Both the position numbers and the translations under genes were made by a program. Below, one piece after another: positions 34,606 to 49,349 of a DNA stretch of 64,000 bases; the stretch's first letter is position 1; every line of letters starts with the position of its first letter. This DNA comes from Diplolepis rosae (taxonomy: Eukaryota > Arthropoda > Insecta > Hymenoptera > Diplolepididae): contig JAPYXD010000553.1 in assembly GCA_030998225.1 (NCBI GenBank), positions 6,448,001 to 6,512,000 of the forward strand. The letters are read 5' to 3'. The notes below the pieces were generated by a model. It was not told where the DNA came from. It did no database searches and worked only from the letters and a program-made list of their open reading frames with translations.

Positions 34606-37600
34606 CGAGTACACTTATGTTTTTATATCAGTCCTGAGGTCCATTGAACTCGCGCATTACATGGCCACCTTACTTAAAGGCAGAGTCCGGAAATCTCGCG
34701 TATTACTTGGCCACTTTATGAAAGTTCTTATACTCCTAAGAATTCGCGCATTACTTGGCCACTTTTTTCATGACAGACTTCGTTTAACTCGCGTATTACG
34801 TGGACACTTATATACTTATATCAGTCCTGAGGTCCATTGAACTCGCGCATTACTTGGCCACCTTACTTAAAGTCAGAGTCCGCAAATCTCGCGTATTTGT
34901 TGGCCACTTTATAACAATTCTTATACTCCTAAGAATTCGCGCATTACTTGGCAACTCTTTTCAGGACAGAGTCCGGAAATCTCGCATATTAGTAGGCCAC
35001 TTAATAACAAGTCTTATACTCCTAAGTGTTCGCGCATTACTTGCCCACTCTTATCAGGACAAACTTCATTTAACTCGCGTATTACGAGGCCACTTATGTT
35101 TTTATATCAGTCCTGAGGTCCATTGAACTCGCGCATTACTTGATCACCTTATTTAAAGTCAGAGTCCGGAAATCTCGCGTATTACTTGGCCACCTTACTT
35201 CAAGTCAGAGCCAGGAAATCTCGGGAATTATTTGGCCACTTTATAAAAATTCTTATACTCCTAAGAACTCGCGCATTACTTGGCCACTCTTTTCAGGACA
35301 GAGTCCGGAAATCTCGCGTATTAGTTGGCCACTTATGTATTTATATCAGTCCTGAGGTCCATTGAACTCGCGCATTACTTGATCACCTTATTTAAAGTCA
35401 GAGTCCGGAAATCTCGCGTATTACTTGGCCACCTTACTTCAAGTCAGAGCCCGGAAATCTCGGGAATTATTTGGCCACTTTATAAAAGTTCTTATACTCT
35501 TAAGAACTCGCGCATTATTTGGCCACCTTACTTAAAGTCAGATAACGGAAATCTCGCGTATTACTTGGCCACCTTACTTCAAGTCAGAGCCCGGAAATCT
35601 CGCGTATTATTTGTCCACTTTATAAAAATTCTTATACTCCTAAGAATTCGCGCATTACTTGGCCACTCTTTTCAGGACAGAGTCCGGAAATCTCGCGTAT
35701 TAGTAGGCCACTTATGTATTTATATCAGTCATGAGGTCCATTGAACTCGCGCATTACTTGATCACCTTATTTAAAGTCAGAGTCCGGAAATCTCGCGTAT
35801 TACTTGGCCACCTTACTTCAAGTCAGAGCTAGGAAATCTCGGGAATTATTTGGCCACTTTATAAAAATTCTTATACTCCTAAGAACTCGCGCATTACTTG
35901 GCCACTCTTTTCAGGACAGAATCCGGAATTCTCGCGTATTCGTTGGCCACTTATGTATTTATATCAGTCCTGAGGTCCATTGAACTCGCGCATTACTTGA
36001 TCACCTTATTTAAAGTCAGAGTCCGGAAATCTCGCGTATTACTTGGCCACCTTACTTCAAGTCAGAGCCAGGAAATCTCGGGAATTATTTGGCCACTTTA
36101 TAAAAATTCTTATACTCCTAAGAACTCGCGCATTACTTGGCCACTCTTTTCAGGACAGAATCCGGAATTCTCGCGTATTAGTTGGCCACTTATGTATTTA
36201 TATCAGTCCTGAGGTCCATTGAACTCGCGCATTACTTGATCACCTGATTTAAAGTCAGAGTCCGGAAATCTCGCGCATTACATGGCCACCTTACTTAAAG
36301 TCAGAGTCCGCAAATCTCGCGTATTTGTTGGCCACTTTATAACAATTCTTATACTCCTAAGATTTCGCGCATTACTTGGCGACCCTTTTCAGGACAGAGT
36401 CCGGAAATCTCGGGAATTAGTTGGCCACTTAATAACAAGTCTTATACTCCTAAGAGTTCGGGCATTACTTGTCCACTCTTTTCAGGACAAACTTCGTTTA
36501 ACTCGCGTATTACGAGGCCATTTATGTTTTTATATCAGTCTTGAGGTCCATTGAACTCGCGCATTACATGGCCACCTTACTTAAAGTCAGAGTCCGCAAA
36601 TCTCGCGTATTACTTGGCCACTTTATAACCATTCTTATACTCCTAAGAATTCGCGCATTACTTGGCGACACTTTTCAGGACAGAGTCCGGAAATCTCGCG
36701 AATTAGTTGGCCACTTAATAACAAGTCTTATACTCCTAAGAGTTCGCGCATTACTTGTCCACTCTTTTCAGGACAAACTTCGTTTAACTCGCGTATTACG
36801 AGGCCACTTATGTTTTTATATCAGTCCTGAGGTCCATTGAACTCGCGCATTAAATGGCCACCTAACTTAAAGTCCGAGACCGGAAATCTCGCGCATTACT
36901 TGGCCACTTTATAAAAATTCTTATACTCCTAAGAATTCACGCATTACCTGGCGACTCTTTTCAGGACAGACTTCGTTTAACTCGCGTATTACGAGGCCAC
37001 TTATGTTTTTATATCAGTCCTGAGGTCCATTGAACTCGCGCATTACTTGATTACATTACTTAAAGTCAGAGTCCGGAATTCTCGCGTATTACTTGCCCAC
37101 TTTATAAAAATTCTTACACTCCTAAGAATTCGCGCATTACTTGGTCACCTTACTTAGAGTCAGAGTACGGAAATCTCGCAAATTACTTGGCCACCTTACT
37201 TCAAGTCAGAGTACGGAAATCTCGCGTATTACTTGGCCACTTTATAAAAATTAATATACTCCTAAGAATTCGCGCAATACTTGGCCACTCTTTTAAGGAC
37301 AAACTTCGATTAACTCGCGTATTACGAGGCCACTTATGTTTTTATATCAGTCCTGAGGTCCATTGAACTCGCGCATTACTTGATCACCTTACTTAAAGTC
37401 AGAGTACGGAAATCTCACGTATTACTTGCCCACTTTATAAAAATTCTTACACTCCTAAGAATTCGCGCATTACTTGGTCACCTTACTTAAAGTCAGAGTC
37501 CGGAAATTTCGCATATTACTTGCCCACTTTATGAAAATTCTTATACTCCTAAGAATTCGCGCATTACTTGGCGACTCTTTTCAGGACAGAGTCCGGAAAT

Positions 37601-40600
37601 CTCGCGTATTACTTGGCCACTTTATAAAAATTAATATACTCCTAAGAATTCGCGCATTACTTGGCCACTCTTTTAAGGACAAACTTCGATTAACTCGCGT
37701 ATTACGAGGCAACTTATGTTTTTATATCAGTCCTGAGGTCCATTGAACTCGCACATTACTTGATCACCTTACTTAAAGTCAGAGTACGGAAATCTCACGT
37801 ATTACTTGCCCACTTTATAAAAATTCTTACACTCCTAAGAATTCGCGCATTACTTGGTCACCTTACTTAAAGTCAGAGTCCGGAAATTTCGCATATTACT
37901 TGCCCACTTTATGAAAATTCTTATACTCCTAAGAATTCGCGCATTACTTGGCGACTCTTTTCAGGACAGAGTCCGGAAATCTCGCGTATTACTTGGCCAC
38001 TTTATAAAAATTAATATACTCCTAAGAATTCGCGCAATACTTGGCCACTCTTTTAAGGACAAACTTCGATTAACTCGCGTATTACGAGGCCACTTATGTT
38101 TTTATATCAGTCCTGAGGTCCATTGAACTCGCGCATTACTTGATCACCTTACTTAAAGTCAGAGTACGGAAACCCACGTATTACTTGCCCACTTTATAAA
38201 AATTCTTACACTCCTAAGAATTCGCGCATTACTTGGTCACCTTACTTAAAGTCAGAGTCCGGAAATTTCGCATATTACTTGCCCACTTTATGAAAATTCT
38301 TATGCTCCTAAGAATTCGCGCATTACTTGGCGACTCTTTTCAGGACAGAGTCCGGAAATCTCGCGAATTATTTGGCCACTTTATAAAAATCCTTATACTC
38401 CTAAGAACTCGCGCATTACTTGGTCACCTTACTTAAAGTCAGAGTACGGAAATCTCACGTATTACTTGCCCACTTTATAAAAATTCTTATACTCCTAAGA
38501 ATTCACGCATTACTTGGCTACTCTTTTCAGGACAGACTTCGTTTAACTCGCGTATATCGAGGCCACTTATGTTTTTATATCAGTCCTGAGGTCCACTGAA
38601 CTCGCGCATTACATGGCCACCTTAATGAAAGTCAGAGTCCGCAAATCTCGCGTATTTGTTGGCCACTTTATAACAATTCTTATACTCCTAAGAATTCGCG
38701 CATTACTTGGCGACTCTTTTCAGGACAGAGTCCGGAAATCTCGCGTATTAGTTAGCCACTTATGTATTTATATCAGTCCTGAGGTCCATTGAACTCGCGC
38801 ATTACTTGATCACCTTACTTAAAGTCAGAGTCCGCAAATCTCGCGTATTTGTTGGCCACTTTATAACAATTCTTATACTTCTAAGTATTCGCGCATTACT
38901 TGACCACCTTATTTAAAATCAGAGTCCGGAAATCTCGCGTATTACTTGGCCACTTTATAACAATTATTATACTCCTAAGAATTCGCGCATTACTTGGCCA
39001 CTCTTTTAAGGACAAACTTCGACTAACACGCGTATAAGGAGGCCACTTATGTTTTTATATCAGTCCTGAGGTCCATTGAACTCGCGCATTACTTGATCAC
39101 CTTACTTAAAGTCAGAGTCCGGAAATCTCGCGAATTAGTTGGCCACTTAATAACAATTCTTATACTCCTAAGAGTTCGCGCATTACTTGTCCACTCTTTT
39201 CAGGACAAACTTCGTTTATCTCGCGTATTACGAGGCCACTTATGTTTTTATATCAGTCCTGAGGTCCATTGAACTCGCGCATTAAATGGCCACCTAACTT
39301 AAAGTCTGAGACCGGAAATCTCGCGTATTACTTGGCCACCTTACTTCAAGTCTGAGACCGGAAATCTCGCGTATTACTTGTCCACTTTATAAAAATTCTT
39401 ATACTCCTAAGAATTCGCGCATTACTTGGCCACTCTTTTCAGGACAGAGTCCGGAATTCTCGCGTATTAGTTGGCCACTTATGTATTTATATCAGTCCTG
39501 AGGTCCATTGAACTCGCGCATTACTTGATCACCTTATTTAAAGTCAGAGTCCGGAAATCTCGCGTATTACTTGGCCACCTTACTTCAAGTCAGAGCCAGG
39601 AAATCTCGGGAATTATTTGGCCACTTTATAAAAATTCTTATACTCCTAAGAACTCGCGCATTACTTGGCCACTCTTTTCAGGACAGAGTCCGGAAATCTC
39701 GCGTATTAGTTGGCCACTTAATAACAAGTCTTATACTCCTAAGAATTCACGCATTACTTGGCGACTCTTTTCAGGACAGACTTCGTTTAACTCGCGTATT
39801 ACGAGGCCACTTATATACTTATATCAGTCCTGAGGTCCATTGAACTCGCACATTACTTGGCCACCTTACTTAAAGTCAGAGTCCGCAAATCTCGCGTATT
39901 TGTTGGCCACTTTATAAAAATTCTTATACTCCTAAGAATTCGCGCATTACTTGGCCACTCTTTTCAGAACAGACTTCGTTTAACTCGCGTATTACGTGGC
40001 CACTTATTTTTTTATATCAGTCCTGAGGTCCATTGAACTCGCGCATTACTTGATCACCTTACTTAAAGTCAGAGTACGGAAATCTCGCGTATTACTTGGC
40101 CACCTTACTTCAAGTCAGAGCCCGGAAATCTCGCGTATTATTTGTCCACTTTATAAAAATTCTTATACTCCTAAGAATTCGCACATTACTTGGCCACCTT
40201 ACTTTAAGTTAGAGTCCGGAATTCTCGCGTATTAGTTGGCAACTTATGTATTTATATCAGTCCTGAGGTCCATTGAACTCGCGCATTACTTGATCACCTT
40301 ATTTAAAGTCAGAGTCCGGAAATCTCGCGAATTAGTTGGCCACTTAATAACAAGTCTTATACTCCTAAGGACTCGCGTATTACTTGGCCACTTTATGAAA
40401 GTTCTTATACTCCTAAGAATTCGCGCATTACTTGACCTCTCTTTTCAGGACAAACTTCGTTTAACTCGCGTATTACTAGGCCACTTATGTTTTTATATCA
40501 GTCCTGAGGTCCAATGAACTCGCGCATTACATGGCCACCTTACTTTAAGTCAGAGTCCGGAAATCTCGCGTATTAGTTGGCCACTTTATGAAAATTCTTA

Positions 40601-41240
40601 TACTCCTAAGAATTCACGCATTACCTGGCCACTCTTTTCAGGACAGACTTCGTTTAACTCGTGTATTACAAGGCCACTCATGTTTTTATATCAGTCCTGA
40701 GGTCCATTGAACTCGCGCATTACTTGATCACCTTACTTAAAGTCAGAGTACGGAAATCTCACGTATTACCTGGACACCTTACTTCAAGTCGGAGCCCGGA
40801 AATCTCGCGTATTATTTTTCCACTTTATAAAAATTCTTATACTCCTAAGAATTCGCGCATTACTTGGCCACTCTTTTCAGGACAGAGTCCGGAATTCTCG
40901 CGTATTAGTTGGCAACTTATGTATTTATATCAGTCCTGAGGTCCATTGAACTCGCGCATTACTTGATCACCTTATTTAAAGTCAGAGTCCGGAAATCTCG
41001 CGTATTACTTGGCCACCTTACTTCAAGTCAGAGCCCGGAAATCTCGCGTATTCTTTGGCCACTTTATAAAAATTCTTACACTCCTAAGAACTCGCGCATT
41101 ACTTGGCCACCTTACTTAAAGTCAGAGTCCGGAAATCTTGTGTATTATTTGGCCACTTTATGAAAATTATTATACTCCTAAGAATTCGCGCATTACTTGG
41201 CCACTGTTTTCAGGACAAACTTCCTTTAACTCGCGTATTA
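34606..41240 (+). repeat. HOR copy 6, type C, full length, 24 blocks
   Basis: Counting from 34650, the blocks are 193, 286, 239, 379, 239, 239, 332, 286, 193, 333, 380, 380, 473, 193, 287, 193, 239, 332, 193, 240, 241, 193, 239 and 333 (sum 6635). The last nine blocks resemble the ends of types A and B, which shows what copy 3 has lost. The 473 bp block includes the CGGAAACCCACG variant near 38167. Confidence 0.9.
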
Positions 41241-44200
41241 CGAGTACACTTATGTTTTTATATCAGTCCTGAGGTCCATTGAACTCGCGCATTACATGGC
41301 CACCTTACTTAAAGTCAGAGTCCGGAAATCTCGCGTATTACTTGGCCACTTTATGAAAGTTCTTATACTCCTAAGAATTCGCGCATTACTTGGCCACTTT
41401 TTTCATGACAGACTTCGTTTAACTCGCGTATTACGTGGACACTTATATACTTATATCAGTCCTGAGGTCCATTGAACTCGCACATTACTTGGCCACCTTA
41501 CTTAAAGTCAGAGTCCGCAAATCTCGCGTATTTGTTGGCCACTTTATAACAATTCTTATACTCCTAAGAATTCGCGCATTACTTGGCGACTCTTTTCAGG
41601 ACAGAGTCCGGAAATCTCGCATATTAGTAGGCCACTTAATAACAAGTCTTATACTCCTAAGAGTTCGCGCATTACTTGCCCACTCTTTTCAGGACAAACT
41701 TCATTTAACTCGCGTATTACGAGGCTACTTATGTATTTATATCAGTCCTTAGGTCCATTAAACTCGCGCATTACTTGATCACCTTATTTAAAGTCAGAGT
41801 CCGGAAATCTCGCGTATTACTTGGCCACCTTACTTCAAGTCAGAGCCAGGAAATCTCGGGAATTATTTGGCCACTTTATAAAAATTCTTATACTCCTAAG
41901 AACTCGCGCATTACTTGGCCACTCTTTTCAGGACAGAATCCGGAATTCTCGCGTATTAGTTGGCCACTTATGTATTTATATCAGTCCTGAGGTCCATTGA
42001 ACTCGCGCATTACTTGATCACCTTATTTAAAGTCAGAGTCCGGAAATCTCGCGTATTACTTGGCCACCTTACTTCAAGTCAGAGCCCGGAAATCTCGGGA
42101 ATTATTTGGCCACTTTATAAAAATTCTTATACTCCTAAGAACTCGCGCATTATTTGGCCACCTTACTTAAAGTCAGATAACGGAAATCTCGCGTATTACT
42201 TGGCCACCTTACTTCAAGTCAGAGCCCGGAAATCTCGCGTATTATTTGTCCACTTTATAAAAATTCTTATACTCCTAAGAATTCGCGCATTACTTGGCCA
42301 CTCTTTTCAGGACAGAGTCCGGAATTCTCGCGTATTAGTTGGCCACTTATGTATTTATATCAGTCATGAGGTCCATTGAACTCGCGCATTACTTGATCAC
42401 CTTATTTAAAGTCAGAGTCCGGAAATCTCGCGTATTACTTGGCCACCTTACTTCAAGTCAGAGCCAGGAAATCTCGGGAATTATTTGGCCACTTTATAAA
42501 AATTCTTATACTCCTAAGAACTCGCGCATTACTTGGCCACTCTTTTCAGGACAGAATCCGGAATTCTCGCGTATTAGTTGGCCACTTATGTATTTATATC
42601 AGTCCTGAGGTCCATTGAACTCGCGCATTACTTGATCACCTGATTTAAAGTCAGAGTCCGGAAATCTCGCGCATTACATGGCCACCTTACTTAAAGTCAG
42701 AGTCCGCAAATCTCGCGTATTTGTTGGCCACTTTATAACAATTCTTATACTCCTAAGATTTCGCGCATTACTTGGCGACCCTTTTCAGGACAGAGTCCGG
42801 AAATCTCACGTATTGGTAGGCCACTTAATAACAAGTCTTATACTCCTAAGAGTTCGGGCATTACTTGTCCACTCTTTTCAGGACAAACTTCGTTTAACTC
42901 GCGTATTACGAGGCCATTTATGTTTTTATATCAGTCTTGAGGTCCATTGAACTCGCGCATTACATGGCCACCTTACTTAAAGTCAGAGTCCGCAAATCTC
43001 GCGAATTACTTGGCCACTTTATAAAAAGTCTTATACTCCTAAGAATTCGCGCATTACTTGGACACTCTTTTCAGGACAAACTTCGTTTAACTCGCGTATT
43101 ACGAGGCCACTTATATATTTATATCAGTCCTGAGGTCCATTGAACTCGCGCATTAAATGGCCACCTAACTTAAAGTCCGAGACCGGAAATCTCGCGCATT
43201 ACTTGGCCACTTTATAAAAATTCTTATACTCCTAAGAATTCACGCATTACCTGGCGACTCTTTTCAGGACAGACTTCGTTTAACTCGCGTATTACGAGGC
43301 CACTTATGTTTTTATATCAGTCCTGAGGTCCATTGAACTCGCGCATTACTTGATCAACTTACTTAAAGTCAGAGTACGGAAATCTCACGTATTACTTGCC
43401 CACTTTATAAAAATTCTTACACTCCTAAGAATTCGCGCATTACTTGGTCACCTTACTTAGAGTCAGAGTACGGAAATCTCGCAAATTACTTGGCCACCTT
43501 ACTTCAAGTCAGAGTACGGAAATCTCGCGTATTACTTGGCAACTTTATAAAAATTAATATACTCCTAAGAATTCGCGCAATACTTGGCCACTCTTGTAAG
43601 GACAAACTTCGATAAACTCGCGTATTACGAGGCCACTTATGTATTTATATCAGTCCTGAGGTCCATTGAACTCGCGCATTACTTGATCACCTTATTTAAA
43701 GTCAGAGTCCGGAAATCTCGCGTATTACTTGGCCACCTTACTTCAAGTCAGAGCCCGGAAATCTCGGGAATTATTTGGCCACTTTATAAAAATTCTTATA
43801 CTCCTAAGAACTCGCGCATTATTTGGCCACCTTACTTAAAGTCAGAGTACGGAAATCTCGCGTATTACTTGGCCACCTTACTTCAAGTCAGAGCCCGGAA
43901 ATCTCGCGTATTATTTGTCCACTTTATAAAAATTCTTATACTCCTAAGAATTCGCGCATTACTTGGCCACTCTTTTCAGGACAGAGTCCGGAAATCTCGC
44001 GTATTAGTTGGCCACTTATGTATTTATATCAGTCATGAGGTCCATTGAACTCGCGCAGTACTTGATCACCTTATTTAAAGTCAGAGTCCGGAAATCTCGC
44101 GTATTACTTGGCCACCTTACTTCAAGTCAGAGCTAGGAAATCTCGGGAATTATTTGGCCACTTTATAAAAATTCTTATACTCCTAAGAACTCGCGCATTA

Positions 44201-46960
44201 CTTGGCCACTCTTTTCAGGACAGAATCCGGAATTCTCGCGTATTAGTTGGCCACTTATGTATTTATATCAGTCCTGAGGTCCATTGAACTCGCGCATTAC
44301 TGGAGCACCTTATTTAAAGTCAGAGTCCGGAAATCTCGCGCATTACATGGCCACCTTACTTAAAGTCAGAGTCCGCAAATCTCGCGTATTTGTTGGCCAC
44401 TTTATAACAATTCTTATACTCCTAAGATTTCGCGCATTACTTGGCGACCCTTTTCAGGACAGAGTCCGGAAATCTCACGTATTAGTTGGCCACTTAATAA
44501 CAAGTCTTATACTCCTAAGAGTTCGGGCATTACTTGTCCACTCTTTTCAGGACAAACTTCGTTTAACTCGCGTATTACGAGGCCATTTATGTTTTTATAT
44601 CAGTCTTGAGGTCCATTGAACTCGCGCATTACATGGCCACCTTACTTAAAGTCAGAGTCCGGAATTCTCGCGTTTTTGTTGGCCACTTTATAACAATTCT
44701 TATACTACTAAGATTTCACGCATTACTTGGCGACTCTTTTCAGGACAGAGTCCGGAAATCTCGCGAATTAGTTGGCCACTTAATAACAAGTCTTATACTC
44801 CTAAGAGTTCGCGCATTACTTGTCCACTCTTTTCAGGACAAACTTCGTTTAACTCGCGTATTACGAGGCCACTTATGTTTTTATATCAGTCCTGAGGTCC
44901 ATTGAACTCGCGCATTAAATGGCCACCTAACTTAAAGTCCGAGACCGGAAATCTCGCGCATTACTTGGCCACTTTATAAAAATTCTTATACTCCTAAGAA
45001 TTCACGCATTACTTGGCGACTCTTTTCAGGACAGACTTCGTTTAACTCGCGTATTACGAGGCCACTTATGTTTTTATATCAGTCCTGAGGTCCATTGAAC
45101 TCGCGCATTACTTGAGCACCTTACTTAAAGTCAGAGTACGGAAATCTCGCGTATTACTTGCCCACTTTATAAAAATTCTTACACTCCTAAGAATTCGCGC
45201 ATTACTTGGTCACCTTACTTAGAGTCAGAGTACGGAAATCTCGCAAATTACTTGGCCACCTTACTTCAAGTCAGAGTACGGAAATCTCGCGTATTACTTG
45301 GCCACTTTATAAAAATTAATATACTCCTAAGAATTCGCGCAATACTTGGCCACTCTTTTAAGGACAAACTTCGATTAACTCGCGTATTACGAGGCCACTT
45401 ATGTTTTTATATCAGTCCTGAGGTCCATTGAACTCGCGCATTACTTGATCACCTTACTTAAAGTCAGAGTACGGAAATCTCACGTATTACTTGCCCACTT
45501 TATAAAAATTCTTACACTCCTAAGAATTCGCGCATTACTTGGTCACCTTACTTAAAGTCAGAGTCCGGAAATTTCGCATATTACTTGCCCACTTTATGAA
45601 AATTCTTATACTCCTAAGAATTCGCGCATTACTTGGCGACTCTTTTCAGGACAGAGTCCGGAAATCTCGCGTATTACTTGGCCACTTTATAAAAATTAAT
45701 ATACTCCTAAGAATTCGCGCAATACTTGGCCACTCTTTTAAGGACAAACTTCGATTAACTCGCGTATTACGAGGCCACTTATGTTTTTATATCAGTCCTG
45801 AGGTCCATTGAACTCGCGCATTACTTGATCACCTTACTTAAAGTCAGAGTACGGAAATCTCACGTATTACTTGCCCACTTTATAAAAATTCTTACACTCC
45901 TAAGAATTCGCGCATTACTTGGTCACCTTACTTAAAGTCAGAGTCCGGAATTCTCGCGTATTACTTGCCCACTTTATGAAAATTCTTATGCTCCTAAGAA
46001 TTCGCGCATTACTTGGCGACTCTTTTCAGGACAGAGTCCGGAAATCTCGCGAATTATTTGGCCACTTTATAAAAATCCTTATACTCCTAAGAACTCGCGC
46101 ATTACTTGGTCACCTTACTTAAAGTCAGAGTACGGAAATCTCACGTATTACTTGCCCACTTTATAAAAATTCTTATACTCCTAAGAATTCACGCATTACT
46201 TGGCTACTCTTTTCAGGACAGACTTCGTTTAACTCGCGTATATCGAGGCCACTTATGTTTTTATATCAGTCCTGAGGTCCATTGAACTCGCGCATTACAT
46301 GGCCACCTTACTTAAAGTCAGAGTCCGGAAATCTCGCGTATTAGTTGGCCACTTTATAACAATTCTTATACTCCTAAGAATTCGCGCATTACTTGGCGAC
46401 TCTTTTCAGGACAGAGTCCGGAAATCTCGCGTATTAGTAGGCCACTTAATAACAAGTCTTATACTCCTAAGAGTTCGCGCATTACTTGTCCACTCTTTTC
46501 AGGACAGACTTCGTTTAACTCGCGTATTACGAGGCCACTTATGTTTTTATATCAGTCCTGAGGTCCATTGAACTCGCCCATTACATGGCCACCTAACTTA
46601 TAGTCAGAGACCGGAAATCTCGCGTATTACTTGGCCACTTTATAAAAATTCTTATACTCCTAAAAATTCGCGCATTACTTGGCCACTCTTTTCAGGACAG
46701 AGTCCGGAAATCTAGCGTATTAGTTAGCCACTTATGTATTTATATCAGTCCTGAGGTCCATTGAACTCGCGCATTACTTGGCCACCTTACTTCAAGTCAG
46801 AGCCCGGAAATCTCGCGTATTACTTGGCCACTTTATAACAATTCTTATACTTCTAAGTATTCGCGCATTACTTGACCACCTTATTTAAAATCAGAGTCCG
46901 GAAATCTCGCGTATTACTTGGCAACTTATGTATTTATATCAGTCCTGAGGTCCATTGAAC
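41241..46960 (+). repeat. HOR copy 7, incomplete, mosaic block order
   Basis: Counting from 41285, the blocks are 193, 286, 239, 379, 239, 332, 193, 193, 333, 379, 239, 332, 286, 193, 333, 380, 474, 286, 193 and 194. The start follows type A. The seventh block has lost a c-prime/b-prime pair (193 instead of 286), and the 474 bp block is otherwise seen in types B and C. The last block (46767-46960) is a-b-a-d and lacks the b-c pair of the 287 bp block at this place in other copies. After it the HOR pattern stops. Confidence 0.85.
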
Positions 46961-47345
46961 TCGCGCATTACTTGATTACATTTCTTAAAGGTAGAGTCCG
47001 GAAATCTCACGTATTACTTGGACACTTTATAAAAAGTCTTATACTCCTAAGAATTCGCGCATTACTTGTCCACTCTTTTCAGGACAGACTTCAATAACTC
47101 GCGTATTACGAGGCCACTTATGTATTCATATCATTTCTGAGGTCCATTGAACTCGTGCATTACTTGGTCACTTTACTTAAAGTCAGAGTCCGGAAATATC
47201 GCGCATTACTTGGCCACTTTATAAAAATTCTTATACTCCTAAGAATTCGCGCATTACTTGTCGACTCTTTTCAGGACAAACTTCGTTTAACTCGCGTATT
47301 ACGAGGCCACTTATGTTTTTATATCAGTCCTGAGGTCCATTGAAC
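46574..47345 (+). repeat. 772 bp segment, left copy
   Basis: Blocks of 193, 194, 192 and 193 bp. The run includes the a-b-a-d block and the rare d variant TATTCATATCATTTCTGAGG. The same four blocks occur at 61222-61993, offset 14648 bp. The segment spans the border between copy 7 and the second domain. Confidence 0.85.
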
Positions 47346-49349
47346 TCGCGCATTACATGGCCACCTTACTTAAAGTCAGAGTCCGCAAATCTCGCGTATT
47401 AGTTGGCCACATAATAGGATTCTTATACTCCTAAGAATTCGCGCATTACTTGGCGACTCTTTTCAGGACAGAGTCCGGAAATCTCGCGTATTAGTAGGCC
47501 ACTTAATAACAAGTCTTATACTCCTAAGAGTTCGCGCATTACTTGTCCACTCTTTTCAGAACAAACTTCGTTTAACTCGCGTATTACGAGGCCACATATG
47601 TTTTTATATCAGTCCTGAGGACCATTGAACTCGCGCATTACATGGCCACCTTACTTAAAGTCAGAGTCCGGAAATCTCGCGTATTACTTGGCCACTTTAT
47701 GAAAATTCTTATACTCCTAAGAATTCACGCATTACCTGGCGACTCTTTTCAGGACAGACTTAGTTTAACTCGCGTATTACGAGGCCACTTATGTTTTTAT
47801 ATCAGTCCTGAGGTCCATTGAACTCGCGCATTACTTGATCACCTTATTTAAAGTCAGAGTCCGGAAATCTCGCGTATTACTTGGCTACTTTATAAAAATT
47901 CTTATACCCCTAAGGACTCGTGCATTACATGGCCACCTTACTTAAGGTCAGAGTCCGGAAATCTCGCGTATTACTTGGACACTTTATGAAAGTTCTTATA
48001 CTCCTAAAATTCGCGCATTACTTGGCCACTCTTTTCAGGACAGACTTCAATAACTCGCGTATTACGAGGCCACTTATATATTTATATCAGTCCTGAGGTC
48101 CATTGAACTCGCCCATTACTTGCCCACCTTACTTAAAGTCAGAGTCCGCAAATCTCGCGTATTTGTTGGCCACTTTATAGGATTCTTATACTCCTAAGAA
48201 TTCGCGCATTACTTGGCGACTCTTTTCAGGACAGAGTCCGGAAATCTCGCGTATTAGTAGGCCACTTAATAACAAGTCTTATACTCCTAAGAGTTCGCGC
48301 ATTACTTGTCGACTCTTTTCAGGACAGACTTCGTTTAACTCGCGTATTACGAGGCCACATATGTTTTTATATCAGTCCTGAGGACCATTGAACTCGCGCA
48401 TTACATGGCCACCTTACTTAAAGTCAGAGCCCGGAAATCTCGCGTATTATTTGTCCACTTTATTAAAATTCTTATACTCCTAAGAATTCACGCATTACCT
48501 GGCGACTCTTTTCAGGACAGTCTTAGTTTAACTCGCGTATTACGAGGCCACTTATGTTTTTATATCAGTCCTGAGGTCCATTGAACTCGCGCATTACTTG
48601 ATCACCTTACTTAAAGTCAGAGTCTGGAAATCTCGCGTATTACTTGGCTACTTTATAAAAATTCTTATACCCCTAAGGACTCGCGCATTACATGGCCACA
48701 TTTCTTAAAGGCAGAGTCCGGAAATCTCGCGTATTACTTGGACACTTTATGAAAGTTCTTATACTCCTAAAATTCGCGCATTACTTGGCCACTCTTTTCA
48801 GGACAGACTTCAATAACTCGCGTATTACGAGGCCACTTATATATTTATATCAGTCCTGAGGTCCATTGAACTCGCCCATTACTTGCCCACCTTACTTAAA
48901 GTCAGAGTCCGCAAATCTCGCGTATTTGTTGGCCACATAATAGGATTCTTATACTCCTAAGAATTCGCGCATTACTTGGCGACTCTTTTCAGGACAGAGT
49001 CCGGAAATCTCGCGTATTAGTAGGCCACTTAATAACAAGTCTTATACTCCTAAGAGTTCGCGCATTACTTGTCCACTCTTTTCAGAACAAACTGTGTTTA
49101 ACTCGCGTATTACGAGGCCACATATGTTTTTATATCAGTCCTGAGGACCATTGAACTCGCGCATTACATGGCCACCTTACTTAAAGTCAGAGTCCGGAAA
49201 TCTCGCGTATTACTTGGCCACTATATAAAAATTCTTATACTCCTAAGAATTCACGCATTACCTGGCGACTCTTTTCAGGACAGACTTGGTTTAACTCGCG
49301 TATTACGAGGCCACTTATGTGTTTATATCAGTCCTGAGGTCCATTGAAC
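47346..49349 (+). repeat. Array of 763 bp units (2.6 copies)
   Basis: Units at 47346-48108 and 48109-48871 each consist of blocks 285, 193 and 285 bp. A third, partial unit (285 and 193) covers 48872-49349. Each unit starts with a block whose first b monomer has the 47 bp ATAGGATTC form and whose d is followed by the variant GAGGACCATTGAAC. Other markers are the CCCCTAAGGAC b variant and GAGGCCACATATG. Confidence 0.87.

Larger units (their letters stand above)
19761..41240 (+). repeat. Super-repeat unit 2 (HOR order A-B-C), 21480 bp
   Basis: Second A-B-C cassette: A 7833 bp, B 7012 bp and C 6635 bp. Its block order matches unit 1 except for single-base length changes and the longer C. It is followed by copy 7, which opens like the other HORs but then has its own block order. 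Confidence 0.9.
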
